A DNA stretch of 64,000 nt from Cycas panzhihuaensis (taxonomy: Eukaryota > Cycadophyta). Below, one piece after another: positions 1 to 11,498 of the stretch (its first letter is position 1; the number at the start of each line of letters is the position of its first letter). The DNA is taken from NCBI GenBank assembly GCA_023213395.1, contig CM041465.1, positions 13,392,001-13,456,000 on the forward strand, in the 5' to 3' direction. The notes beneath the pieces are model-generated. The model was given only the letters and a program-made list of their open reading frames with translations, was not told the origin of the DNA and did not search any database. Position numbers and translations under genes: made by a program.

Positions 1-738
1 GTTTTTATAATGTTTCATTTATTAGTTGGTGCTTCCTCTCTTTCTTGGTATCGCATGTGATTTTCCGGGGAAGGTAAGGAAGCCCCTCTTTCATCCGCCG
101 CAACATCTCGCATCCAGCGCACCACGTGGAACGGTTTGGTGCTCCTCGAGGAGGCTTCTTCATCACGCATGCCCTCGGTCCAGGTGCATGTTTCGTCCCC
201 CTTTGCTACCTCCTTTCCGCCTTTTATTTTTCTTGTAGTAATTAGCACATTGAAAGATAAAAGGAGAAAATTGGTTTGGTATTTGTTTGCGATTCATTTG
301 TCTTGTTACATGTATATTTACCATTCTTAGGAAAGATTGTAGGAGCCCTCTTCTCCCCTACCTTTCCTTCTCTCTCCTTAACCACACAAGTGCCTTGCCT
401 CTCGCATCACTCGTGTACCCGGTTAGGTTGTGTAGGGTTACTCTTGGAATATCTCCATGAGGTCCTCTCTTCCCCCATTCTAGCCACCCAAGGGTGGGAG
501 GATCCTACCTCTAGGTCAACCCAGGTTTGCCCTACGCACCTCCACCCCTTGTTCGAAGTGGTGAAGGGTCACCTGATAGTAGCCATACTCCATTGTAGAT
601 CCTGAACTCGCGCTCCGGTGCACGGGGCGCTCTGCGTGATAGTTACTCAATTTTTAGGTTCCACCTTCTATCATTTCACCACTCACTCTCCCCCACACCT
701 ATCAGTTAGGTAGTTATCCCATAGAAGCGCGTCCATAA
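1..738. other. Unassigned CpG-containing sequence left of element B
   Basis: No convincing gene. The longest open frames are about 110 codons and match nothing I recognise. The stretch is richer in GC and CG dinucleotides than the decayed Copia sequence to its right, so it is either young or low-methylation DNA. The junction with element B lies near 738, where minus-strand RNase H homology ends abruptly just after a Ser-Glu-Leu-Gly-Leu segment. The order of short motifs in 60-330 loosely recalls the U5 part of the element E LTRs, but the match is too weak to annotate. Confidence 0.5.
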
Positions 739-1935
739 ACCAAGCTCACTTAAAAGAGATTTAATCTAGAGTGATTCTTTATTGGCTTTAATAAGAGCTC
801 AATATTCAGCTTCAGTTGTGGATAAGGCTAAGACTTGCATCTTTTTATTAGACCAAGTAATAGGTGAACAATCTAAAAAGAAAACATAACCAACAACAGA
901 TTTGTGATTGTCAAAGTCTCCTTACCAATTTGAATCTGTGTAACCTATTAATTTTAGGTTATTCTTGTAAGAGTTATAGGTTAGGTCATAGAATATTGTA
1001 CCTTGTAGGTATCTTAAAATTTATTTAGCTACTTTCCAGTGAGACTCATGAGGATTTTGTATATATAGAGAGTATAAGGCAACATCATAGGAGATATTAG
1101 GATGAGTATGAGTTAGATAAATGAGACTACCTATGAGTTGTTAATATGTTATGGGATCACAAACTGGTGTAGAACAATCAATAGATAGTTTAATACTAGA
1201 TTGTAAAGGATTTAGAGCTGATTTAGCATTTTCCATATTAAATCGTTTGATTAAATCTAAAATATATTTAGGTTGAGATATCGTTATTTTAAAATTAGTT
1301 TGACAAATTTGTAATCCTAAAAAATAGTGTAAAAGGCCTAAGTCAAATATTTCAAATTTGTTTATTAAGATTGATTTTCATTGATGAATACTAGATAGTA
1401 AAGATCCAATGATGATTATATCATCTACATAGAGAATTAAGATAATAATATAATCATTTTCACATCTAAAGTGGAGATTAAGATTACTAATATATTTAGT
1501 ATATCCATTTTGTATAAAATAATCATCTATTTTTGTATATAAAGCTCGAGGAGCATGTTTTAAGCCATAGATAGATTTTCATAATTTACAAATGAGATTA
1601 GGATTACAAACAAATCTAAGAGGTTGTTTTATGTAGATTTCTTCTTTAAGATCATCATTTAAGAAGACACTCTTTATATCCATGTGATGAATTTCCCAAC
1701 CAAATTTAGTTGCTAGAGCTATAATAGTCTTAATAGTGTTTATTTTAGCTACTAGAGCAAAGGTTTCATTATAATGAATACCATCAATCTGTGAGAAACC
1801 TTTTGTAACTAGACAAGCTTTGTGTTTCTCAACTACTCCTTCAGAGTTAAACTTCGTTCGATAAACCCATTTTATAATCAACTACATTCTTTCTAAGAGG
1901 TAGAGTAACTAAATCCCAAGTTGAGTTCTTTTTAA
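738..1935 (-). pseudogene. Copia reverse transcriptase and RNase H, element B
   Basis: On the minus strand the RT starts near 1935 with a lysine-rich segment and a KWVY motif. It runs through VTKGFSQIDGIHYNETFA and DIKSVFLN to the catalytic YVDD box at 1420-1431. RNase H follows, with an STTEAEY motif near 795-830, and homology breaks off near 738 before the last third of the domain. Stops occur where Trp, Gln or Arg is usual in the family. The longest clean piece is the 100-codon stretch at 1579-1881. It would have copied element RNA to cDNA in the virus-like particle. Confidence 0.85.
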
Positions 1936-2439
1936 GAGCATCTATTTCAACTTGCATGGTTTGTTGCCATATAGGATTATTACTTGCTTATTTAAAAGAT
2001 TTAGGATCATCATTATCCATGACTTTGGCTATTAGAGCAAAATTGGCTTGAGGTTTTTGTAAATAAGGTTTTCTGGTATCCAAAGGACTATCAACAATAG
2101 AACCAATATTAGAAAGAGTTTTCTAAGCCTAAACAGGTTGTTTGCTATTGTTAATTTGTTGTTTTAATGAAGTGGGCTAACTAGATACAATAGAAGTAGT
2201 AGATTCTTATAAATTCTAGTTTTGAACTTGAGTAGATAAGGAGTCAATTGATTCATGATTAGCTTGAATATCATTGGGATCAATTAGGTGAGTATTAGTT
2301 AACAAATTTTCAACTAGAAGATCCACATAAGAAGTTTTTAATAAAGAGCCTTCTTCATTAAATATAACATTACATAATATTGAAATCTTATGCATGGTTG
2401 GATTTAAAAGTTTATAAGCTTTGCTTTCTTTGTTGTAAC

Positions 2440-3330
2440 TAACAAAGATATATTTGAAACTTTTAGGATAAAATTTCTAACATTTTTCTTTGGGAATATA
2501 TCTCCTAGCAATTCTACTAAATATTCTTAAGTGTTTAACAAAAGGTTTACATCTAGACCATTTTTCATCTGGCATGATATTTTGTAAGGATTTGCATAGT
2601 AAATGATTTAATAAATAGTTGGAGTAAGCAATAGCTTCTGCCCACAACTTTAAGTCAAGACCTTTTACATGTAACATGCATCTAGTCATCTCAACAAGTA
2701 TATGATTTTTGCATTCAACAACACTATTTTGTTAAGGAGTATATGCTACTAAATACTGAAACTGTATTCCATTCTTCTTATAGTAATTAGTAAAATTATT
2801 GCTTAAATATTCCTTAGCATTATATGTTATGAAGATTTTGATTTTAGAGTTTGTTTGATTTTCAACTAAGGTCTTGAATTCAACAAAGATGTCAAATACT
2901 TAACCTCTTATTCTCAACATGAATACCCAGCATTTTCTAGAGAAGTCATCAATAAATATGACAAAATATCTACTTTTAGAGTATGAAGGTACCTAGAATG
3001 AATTACAGATATCAGAATGAATAAGTTCAAGTGGAGCTTTTACTCGAAAGATAGTGTGATTTGGAAAAGGGTGCATGTGATGTTTGCCTATTACATAGGC
3101 TCTACAAACACCATAGATAGTTTTTAGTGTAGGTAAGCCATAAACCATATCATTCTTACTTAGATACTGGAGTTTTTTGTACCTCATATGATCAAATTTA
3201 GTATGCCAAATCTTATTGGATGGGTCAGATTGTACTATAATGCACTAAAATTTTTGGTTTTAGAATGTTAGAGACTTGTTAAGCTATAAAGACCTATTTT
3301 GTGATCTGTAGGTCCTAAAGAAATTAGTTT
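2440..3330 (-). pseudogene. Copia pre-integrase and integrase, element B
   Basis: On the minus strand the pre-integrase zinc-binding part lies near 3090-3200 (HMRYKKL, then VCRAYVIGK). The core begins with HSDIC near 3010-3025, and FIDDFS follows near 2935-2960. The 2477-2689 stretch carries the integrase-side WAEAIAYSNYLLN segment typical of Copia. One Cys of the HHCC finger is Tyr (VCRAY), a G-to-A type change on the coding strand. Several stops confirm it is dead. Confidence 0.8.
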
Positions 3331-4043
3331 AAATTTGTTTAATGGTTGTTTGATAATAAACTTATCTTTCCAGAACTCTACAATGAGATCTTTCTGGCAA
3401 ATTTGATATATTCAAAGTAGATTAGGTAATAAGATAGGAATATAGAATACATCCTTAATTGAACCATCTTTCAACATAACATCACCTGATCCTTTAACTT
3501 TGAGTTGGGTTCCACTCCTAAAAGAGATCTCTTCTTCGAAGTTTGAATCAAGTTAATATAGAATGAGATATTCTTGGTATCCTATCATATGATGGGAAGC
3601 ACTTGAATCGAGAATCCACAAGGGTTGTTGAGTGGTTGGTGCTAAAAATGATGTTGTAGAAGCAGTTAGAGAATGATGAGAATTGTTAGATCATGATTGG
3701 ATCCCCTTAGAAGCTTTCAAGGCTTCAAAGGCAATTTTGTTCCTATAGACATCAATGTTATGCCCCTTCTTATGATAATAGGCACAGCTAATATTCTAAT
3801 TAGGATTAGTATTGACAGTATTCCATTTTGGAAATGATTGTTTAGAGGTATTCTAAGATTTATGGAATCCATAATACTTAGTATTATGATGAGAATTATT
3901 TTGAGTGGATGAACCTTTATGAGGTTTTTAGAATTTAGAATGATGATGATGATTATTTTGATAGTTATTTTGATGTTTAGATTTAGTAAATAATTGTGAC
4001 TGGGAAAAAAGAGCCTATGAAGGATCTTTTAATTTTCTAGTCT
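3331..4043 (-). pseudogene. Copia protease and gag C-terminus, element B
   Basis: Minus strand. The protease shows WILDSSASHHM near 3585-3630, where the family has Asp-Ser-Gly; the catalytic Gly is replaced by Ser (GGT to AGT), which should abolish activity. Upstream, near 3750-3800, a knuckle-like segment YYHKKGHNIDVY has Tyr where zinc-binding Cys are expected. The frame continues into gag until the insertion point of C at 4043/4044 and resumes at 11499. Confidence 0.75.
4039..4043. repeat. Target-site duplication AGTCT, left of element C
   Basis: AGTCT directly precedes the TG of C's 5' LTR and recurs directly after its 3' LTR at 11494-11498. A 5-bp duplication is standard for Copia integrase. 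It shows C is a single intact insertion into B. Confidence 0.9.
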
Positions 4044-4489
4044 TGTTAGAAGTGTTAATGCCACTTTTATGTTATTCTTAAGTTATTATTTGACTCGCAT
4101 GTGTAATTTTTAATTTAAGTGATTCTAATGTTAAAATGTTTATATGTTAAAATTTAATATTATATGGAAGGTCGTTGAAATGCACAACTGAACATTTCAC
4201 CGAACCTTTCTTATTATTTATATTTTCTTCTAGATTTAAAGAGTTTGTTCCTAGATTCTAGGAGGCTATCCAGAAGCCTATTACAAGGTTGTTTTTCCTT
4301 TCATAGGTGGTTTTAATCATGGTATTCTATAACATTTCTTCTTAATACAATTTAGCTTTTAGGTGGTGGTTTTTCTTCCCTAGAAGGGGTTTTCCACCCG
4401 TCAACTCTGTGTACATGTGCATTATCTCTTCTCTTATATCTTTTCTATTCCTGTGATGTTATGAATGTGTACATGTGCCTACTCTGTCA
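4044..4489 (+). repeat. 5' LTR of element C
   Basis: 446 bp, begins TGTTAGAAGTG and ends CTACTCTGTCA. It matches 11048-11493 end to end. Near its 3' side is a GGGGTTTTCCACCC block, a motif also found in the LTR of element B, suggesting a shared R/U5 signal. Confidence 0.92.
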
Positions 4490-4501
4490 TGGAATGAGAT
4501 C
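4490..4501 (+). other. Primer-binding site of element C (decayed)
   Basis: TGGAATGAGATC directly after the LTR. The expected initiator-Met tRNA complement is TGGTATCAGAGC, so several positions have drifted. Confidence 0.7.
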
Positions 4502-6799
4502 TTTGACCAAGATACTTATACTATTACATAACAACTAGAACCAAGCTTCTACCTTCTCACTTATTTTGAAACAAATAGCCAGGCACATATGCTAAAGGAA
4601 TCCTCATTCTATGTGCTACATTGAGGCTTTGTGACTTTCTTCTTCCTGAAAATAATAAATTGGTGACATTGATAATATGTATGAATTCTTCATGAATTGA
4701 AGAAATTGATGACTTGATCTCTGTTAAGCAAAAACAAAAAAGGGGCATGATCTGAACACATTACAGAATCATTGTTGCAGAAGCGACTGAGTTGCATCCA
4801 ACCCTCGTTGCCAGTTGTGAGATGTAAGCATGACAGTGGAGCCTTTGGAGGCCATTTGATGAGTGACCTCCAAATCAATCCCTTTGTTGCCTCCATTTGG
4901 AGGAGACTATTTTCTTGGAACTTCAAAGAGCTATTTCGCAATTGAGGGGATGAGGTCTTTATGCCTCTACCAAATAGGCCGAAGAAACATTGGAGGGTTG
5001 CAGTGATGGGATTTTAGAAGGCAATGTGCAGTTGTATATGACCTCCAGTGAAGACCAGCTCGAAAAAAAGTGTCACTATATCTTGAGAAGTCAAGATCTG
5101 AAGATTCAATGTTCTTGTCAACAAGTTCCAAGTCATCCTCATGCTCGAGGTAGATCTACACTATCCACAAATGTTACAGGATCCAAAGGAGCTATTATAT
5201 TTCGCTTATGGGTCTGAATCCTCACACCACCGAGAGTCAGTCTCTCCTTCGAGCTCATAAACTAAGACTGGGAAAAATCAAAAACCTTGACGAGAAGGTA
5301 CGCCTAGAGAGACAAAATGACTCTTAAAAAATCAACAATAATCTACTGGAACGATTTACAAATACTTGTGAATTGATTAAAAAAGGCCTCCGGCAAAGGA
5401 TCTTGTAGATATAGAGAATAGATGGCGAGATTCTCTACCTCATAGGCTCACAATTCAAAATAGCATAAGGATGGCATTCCCCTTCTTCAGGCTTTGTAGT
5501 GCCGGGTTAGGATTATAGATAGGCAATATAACAGATCAGAGATGTCGGTGTGCATCTGAGATTGAGGGTTACGAGAAAGACACTGATGTATGGGAGAGCC
5601 TCCATCCAGATCCTCGTACCTGATGAACGTTCCAAACCTGCAAACAAAGTGCCGCCATGAATACGAAAACCAAGTAGGGTTTCACCCTTTTCCCCCTCGG
5701 ATCCTAAAACATATTACAAACTATTTTTCTTTTAAAAAATCAATAAACTCATCGGGTTTGTGGGCTCATTTTTTTTTATATTTTCGATTTAAAATCATAA
5801 ACATTAACATTTATAAGTTTAACATAAGCTTTCCCTATTACATTAATAAATCAACATTAAACCCCCCCTATTACATTAATAAATCAACATTACGTGCCCC
5901 CCCCCCTATTATACTTTTAAGTTAAAATTCACCTCTCTCTTATTACATTCTATTATTAAAATTAATCCTTCATATTACACTTGATTTATAACTTAACATT
6001 GTTCCCCCCTATTACTTCATTTAAATGTTGACAACAACTCTCCATTACAACAATTTAATGTTGACATTAACTCTCCTTATTACATCCTAATCTTAACCTT
6101 AAATCCCCTCTCTCAGAGATATGTATTCATTTTATTAATCACTTAATCTTTTAAAAGATCCAAGTTATTCTTTTCCTCCCCTTCTTTGAATTTATAGCCT
6201 TCAATTCATTCCCTCTCTCAATGATAGATCTTATTAAAAAGTAAGGCCAATTATGTTTTATTAGCCTATTAAAGTTATGGACTTACTACTTATTATTATC
6301 CTTTTTCTATACCATGATAGATATCCTAATAGCTTTTAATTAGCCTTCATTTCATTTAGTAAAAATTTATCTAGTACATGCATTAAAAAGTCATCTTAAG
6401 TGAGCAACCTTTTTCTGTTCTCTAAAGGAGAACCATTTAAAACCTTATTTAAGATTTTATTTTTCGTCATTATATAGATAACTAAGGGGTAATTAGACTG
6501 CTTAACACCTTTATTATTATTTTTAATAACTGAACAAGTAACTTATTTTTCAAATATATTTCTTTAATAATAAAGGGGACTATTAACATTTTCATAAAAA
6601 GGGAACATTTAATTCTTTTTAGGGGAAGGGTATCCAAAAATATAACTATGTTTTTTTAGTTTCTTAAACATATCTGTGAAATGTTAACACGATTACTCTA
6701 ATGTTTGGTAAATCTTTTATGTGACTTTTTTACCTATACTTATTCATCAAAAATTTTCAAAATCCTCTAACTTCTATTCATTTTTTTACAATTTCCAAT
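4502..6799 (+). other. Long untranslated leader of element C
   Basis: About 2.3 kb between the primer site and the gag start. No open frame longer than about 111 codons and no domain I recognise. The first half (4550-5650) has more balanced base composition than the rest and small ORFs on both strands; it could be captured host sequence, but I cannot assign it. The second half is AT-rich with C-runs and degenerate short repeats (5833-6110). Confidence 0.6.
5833..6110 (+). repeat. Degenerate C-run minisatellite in the leader of C
   Basis: Two near-identical copies of a 27-bp core (CCCTATTACATTAATAAATC and following bases) start at 5833 and 5866, 33 bp apart. C-runs of 6 to 10 bases and diverged TATTACA-containing copies continue to about 6110. 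All are on the same strand. Confidence 0.7.
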
Positions 6800-7790
6800 A
6801 TGGCATTAATGTTAGGAACAACCATCTGCGTTTCGATTCCAGTTTTAACTAGGTTAAACTATGCCGACTGGAGGAATCACATATCCCATCAACTTAAATA
6901 GCAAAAAATATGGTGATATGTGATAAGTGAATTTAAAAAACCAAAAGATAAAGCTACATAGAGTTATATGGTATATCTGATGAACTTAGATTCAACCTTA
7001 GGCACTATATTAAACTCACTTTCACTAGAAATTAATCGATAGTTTTCTGAAATAGATGACCTAGCCACTGTCTAGTCAACTTTGCAAGAAAAATATGATA
7101 AGGTCAATACAAATCAACTGGCTATCTTAGAATAACAACTGTATGACCTTACTTATAATGTTTTTACCAATGTTGAGGATTTTTTATGTAAAACTCAATT
7201 AATAAATAAATACCTAGGTAACTCTATTGAATCCAAAACTAAAGAAGGTGATATTGAAAAAATAATCACGTATGCTAAAGATGACGATACACTCATCCGT
7301 CTTGCAATAAATAAACTACCAAAACACTTTAATTTTTTTAAACTACCAGACAACAAGCTGATAATCCTCCAATCACATTCAATCAATTAACAAACCAACT
7401 AGTTAAACATCAAATAATATTGATTCAATCAGGCATATTAAAAGATCCTTCCCAAGCTTTATTTTCTAAAACTAAGCCATAAAACAAAAATAAACAACAG
7501 AATAATTCTAATCCAAAATTTTAGAAAACTCATAGAGATTCTCAATTTAATTTTTAAAATAATACTAAGTATCCAGGTCCATCTAAACATTAGAATACTC
7601 CTAATCAGTCATTTCCTGATCGAAACAATGCAAATCCTTCTCAGAACACTAGTTATTCCTATTGTCATAAAAGAGGTCACACTATTGATGTCTATAGAAG
7701 TAGAATAGCTTTGGAGGCATGGAAAGCTTCCAAGGGATTGCAAAAATGACCTCAATCACAACATCAAAACTGACAAACTCTTAATAGTTC
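6800..7790 (+). pseudogene. Copia gag, element C
   Basis: Starts at ATG 6800 with MALMLGTT, the same start seen in B's gag (MALMLGTT at 12126 on minus), which supports this choice. A NYADW segment and an ISHQLK segment follow, then the family's central helical region. Near 7655-7700 there is a zinc-knuckle remnant, SYCHKRGHTIDVY, with the last Cys changed to Tyr. Many stops fall at Gln or Trp sites. Gag would form the particle shell. Confidence 0.8.
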
Positions 7791-9520
7791 TCTAACGGTA
7801 ATAACTTCTACATTTGTTGCCCCAACTAATCAACCACCACAATGGATCCTTGACTTTGGTACATCCCATCACATGACTAGATACCAGAAAAATTTAACCA
7901 CTTATCAATTTGAAATGAACTCTGAAGAAGAGATTTCTTTTGGAAGTGGTACCCAACTTAAATTCAAAGGATCAGGTGATGTTACCCTAAAGGATGGATC
8001 AATAAAGGACATTTTCTACGTACCTGGTCTATTACCAAACCTACTTTCTGTTTATCAAATCTGCCAGAAAGACCTTGTCGTTGAATTCTGGAAAGATAAA
8101 TTTATCATTAAAGAGCCATTAAACAAATTTAGACATATTTCCTTAGGACCTGTTGATCATAACACAGGTCTCTATAGTTTAACAGGTCTACAAAGTAACA
8201 AAACAAAACCCTTCAGTGATTTTATCGCTAAATCTGACTTAGTCAGTAAACTTTGGTATGCACGATTTGGCCATACAAGTTATTACAAACTTTAATATCT
8301 AAAAAAACATCAAATAGTTCATGGTCTTCCACCCTTAAACATTGTTTATGGTGTTTGCGAAGCCTGTGTGATAGGTAAGCAACACATGAACCCATTCCCA
8401 CATAAAACATAATTCAGAGCGATTGTTTCACTTGAACTTGTTCACTCTGATATATGTGGACCTTTTCATATAACATCATAATCTGAATCTCATTATTTTG
8501 TTACATTTATTGATGATTATTCAAGAAAATGTGGGTTTACATGCTTAAAATACGTAGTCAAGTGTTTGACATTTTTGTTGAATATAAAATGCTAGTTGAA
8601 AACTAATCAAACTCAAAAATAAAAAAATTTCGATCCAATAATGCAAAGGAATATTTAAGTGGAAAATTCATTTCTTTTTGTAAAACGTATGGAATTCAGT
8701 TCTAGCATTTTGTTGCATACACTCCTTAGTAAAATGGTGTTGCTCAATGCAAGAATTGTACTCTTGTTGAGATGACTCGTTGCATGTCACATGTAAAGAA
8801 TCTTGACCTAAAGTTGTGGGCAGAAGCAATTAATTACTCCAACTATCTTCTAAATCATTTACCAAGTAAATGTTTATAGAATATTACTCTAGAACGAAAA
8901 TGGTCTGAATGAAAACCATCAGTCAATCATTTACGAATCTTTGGGAGTATTGCGTGGGGACATGTCCCAAAAGAAAAATGCAAGAAACTAGATCCTAAGA
9001 GTAAAAAATACATCTTTGTTAGATACAACGAAGAAAGTAAAGCTTATAGACTCCTGGATCCAGTCATGCATCAAATTTTAATTTTGTGTGATGTAATATT
9101 TGATGAAGAAGGATCTACTTCAACCACTACTTATGTAGAACTTCCAGTTGAAAATCTATTAACCAACACATATTTGGTTGACTCTTCTGATAAACAAGTT
9201 GATCTGAAAATTATAGACTTTTTATCTACTCAAGTCTAGAATTAGACTCTATCTGAATCTACTAAAATAGATTCTTTCTCTCAAGCTAATCAACCTATAA
9301 CTTCAGAAATAGTTACTAATAAAGAACCTATTTCGGCAACAAAAACTCTTGTTGACACTGGATCTAATATAGGTAATCCTTCTGATACCAGATAAACTCA
9401 TGCCCAAAAATTACATGCTAACTTTACCTTAATGGCAAAAATAATAGACAATAATGATCCTAGAATATTTAAATAAGCTAGCAACAATCATGTATGGTAG
9501 GACGCCATGTAAACTAAATT
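7791..9520 (+). pseudogene. Copia protease and integrase, element C
   Basis: Protease motif WILDFGTSHHMT lies near 7845-7880; the catalytic DSG is DFG. The pre-integrase finger follows near 8265-8385 (FGHTSYYKL, then VCEACVIGK). The integrase core starts with HSDICGP near 8440 and FIDDYSRK near 8505. The longest clean stretch is 7873-8295. After about 8530 the frame shifts and decays, but a WAEAINYSNYLLNH-like segment near 8820 and the C-terminal region remain recognisable. Confidence 0.8.
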
Positions 9521-10898
9521 TGTTGCTTTAATCAAAAATTCAACTTGGGATCTCGTACCACTCCCACCTGGGAAAAATGTAGTCAACTGTAAATGGGTTT
9601 ATGGAATAAATTACAACTCAACATGAGCTATTGAAAAATATAAAATTCACCTAGTTGCAAAAGGATTTTCACAAATTGATGGCATAGATTATAACGAAAC
9701 TTTTGCTCCTATTGCAAAGATGAACATAATTAAAATAATTATTACTCTAACAACCAAGTTTGGTTGGAAAATCTATCAAATGGATGTAAAGAGCGTATTT
9801 CTAAATGGTGATCTCAAAGAAGAGATCTACATGTCCGAACCACCTGGCTTTATTAAGAATCCTAATCTAGTGTGTAAACTAAAGAAATCCATTTATAGAT
9901 TAAAATAAGTTCCTCGAGCTTGGTATACTAAAGTTGACGATTATTTAATTAAAATTGGATTCACTAAATGTATTAGTGATCCAAATCTATATTTCAAATA
10001 TGAAAATAAAAATATTACTATTTTAATATTGTATGCTGATGATATAATAATTATTGGATCATCAACTAGTAATATTCATCATTTAAAATCTACTTTAATG
10101 AATAAATTTAAAATGATTAATCTAGGTATACTACATTATTTTCTTATATCATAAATTTATCAATATGATTCAAGAATCACAATATCATAACCTAAATATA
10201 TTTTAGACTTAATTCAATGGTTTAACATGGAAAATACTAAATCAGTATCTAATCTGTTACAATCAGGAGTCAAACTATCTACTGATTGTTCATCACCTTT
10301 ATGTGACCCTATATTATAGAGACAACTAATTGGTAGTCTTATTTATTTAACTCATACCCACCCTAAAATTTCCTCTGCTATCGCTTTATGTTCATGTTAT
10401 ATGCAATAGCCATATGAATTTCATTGGAAAGCTCCTAAACGTATATTACGATATCTTAAACATACTATTTTTTATAGTCTAATTTATCATTTTTGTAGTA
10501 AACCTCTAACTTTAACTAGATATACTGATTCTGATTGGGAAGGTGATATAAATGATTGAAAATCTACATCAAGTTATGTATTTTTTATAAATTCCTCACC
10601 TATTACTTAGTCTAGTAGGAAAATGAAGGAACTAGCTTTATCAACAACTAAAGCTGAATATCGCGTACTTTTTGAAGCTAGTAAAGAAGTACTTTGGCTA
10701 AAATCTCTACTAAATGAACTTGGTTTGTCTCTAAACTCTTCCATTGAACTTCAAGTTGATAATCAAGGTGCAATTACTATTGCTACAAGTCCAGCTTCAT
10801 ATTCTATGACTAAATATATAAAATTACATCAGCATTTTCTTCGTAGTCTTGTTACTAATAACATTGTTTCCTTATCTTATTGTCCAACAGATTTATAG
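9521..10898 (+). pseudogene. Copia reverse transcriptase and RNase H, element C
   Basis: RT begins near 9540 (STWDL, then NCKWVYG). It carries GFSQIDGIDYNETFAPIAK, MDVKSVFLNGDLKEEIY (9780-9830) and the catalytic YADD at 10032-10043. RNase H starts near 10500 with YTDSDW and has LSTTKAEY at about 10635-10660, then QVDNQGAI. The 91-codon stretch 10623-10898 is the longest clean piece. The coding end is close to 11000, ahead of two polypurine tracts. Confidence 0.85.
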
Positions 10899-10983
10899 TT
10901 TACTGACATACTTACAAAATCTTTAACTGAAGCAAAGTTTCTAAATCTTCGAGATCTGTTAAAGATAAAAGAAGTCTCCATCA

Positions 10984-11047
10984 AAGGGGGATCAACGTGA
11001 TGAAGACCTTCTTTTTCTATAGCATAAAAGTTATCAATAAAGGGGGA
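10984..11047 (+). other. Polypurine tract of element C, present twice
   Basis: AAAGGGGGAT appears near 10984 and again ending at 11047, directly before the TG of the 3' LTR. The second is the positioned tract that would prime plus-strand DNA synthesis. The first, about 55 bp upstream in a similar ATCAA context, looks like a duplicate or second priming site. Confidence 0.75.
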
Positions 11048-11493
11048 TGTTATAAGTGTTAATGTCACTTTTATGTTATTCTTAAGTTATTATTTGAGTC
11101 ACATGTGTAATTTCTAATTTAAGTGATTCTAATATTAAAATATTTATATGTTAAAATTTAATATAATGTGGAAGGTCATTGAAATGCGTAATTACACATT
11201 TCAATGAACCTTTCTTGTTATTTATATTTTCTCCTAGATTTAAGGAGTTTGTTCCTGGATTCTAGGAGGCTATCCAAAAGCCTATTACAAGGTTGCTTTT
11301 CCTTTCATAGGTATTTTTAATCATAGTATTGTATAACATTTCTTCTTAATACAATTTAGCTTTTAGGTGGTGGTTTTTCTTCCCTAAAAGGGGTTTTCCA
11401 CCCATCAACTCTATGTATATATGTATTGTCTCTTCTCTTATATCTTTTATGTTCCTGTAATGTTATGACTGTGTACATGTGACTATTCTATCA
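11048..11493 (+). repeat. 3' LTR of element C
   Basis: 446 bp, TGTTATAAGTG to GACTATTCTATCA, direct repeat of 4044-4489. The differences between the two are mostly C/T and G/A. Confidence 0.92.
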
Positions 11494-11498
11494 AGTCT
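11494..11498. repeat. Target-site duplication AGTCT, right of element C
   Basis: Second copy of the 5-bp duplication; the interrupted gag of element B resumes directly after it. Confidence 0.9.

Larger units (their letters stand above)
738..4043 (-). mobile_element. Element B, Ty1/Copia retrotransposon, 3' portion
   Basis: Minus-strand Copia element read from right to left: end of gag, protease, integrase, reverse transcriptase, RNase H. Element C, inserted at 4044, splits it; the rest continues at 11499-14360. Its own 3' LTR and the end of RNase H are missing, because homology stops near 738. Many in-frame stops and a few frameshifts show it is dead. Its proteins closely resemble those of C, so a member of the same lineage jumped into it. 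Confidence 0.85.
4044..11493 (+). mobile_element. Element C, full-length Ty1/Copia retrotransposon nested in B
   Basis: A 7,450-bp plus-strand element with two 446-bp LTRs (TGTTA...TCA), a decayed Met-tRNA primer site, a long 2.3-kb leader, gag-protease-integrase-RT-RNase H in Copia order, and a polypurine tract next to the 3' LTR. AGTCT flanks it on both sides. The LTRs differ at roughly 40 positions by eye, mostly transitions, so the insertion is old. Stops and at least two net frameshifts (gag to protease, integrase to RT) make it non-autonomous. Confidence 0.92.

Noticed and set aside
5100-5217. Gamma-glutamylcyclotransferase-like FAYGS motif in the leader of C
   Set aside because: Only a five-residue match with no surrounding family features.
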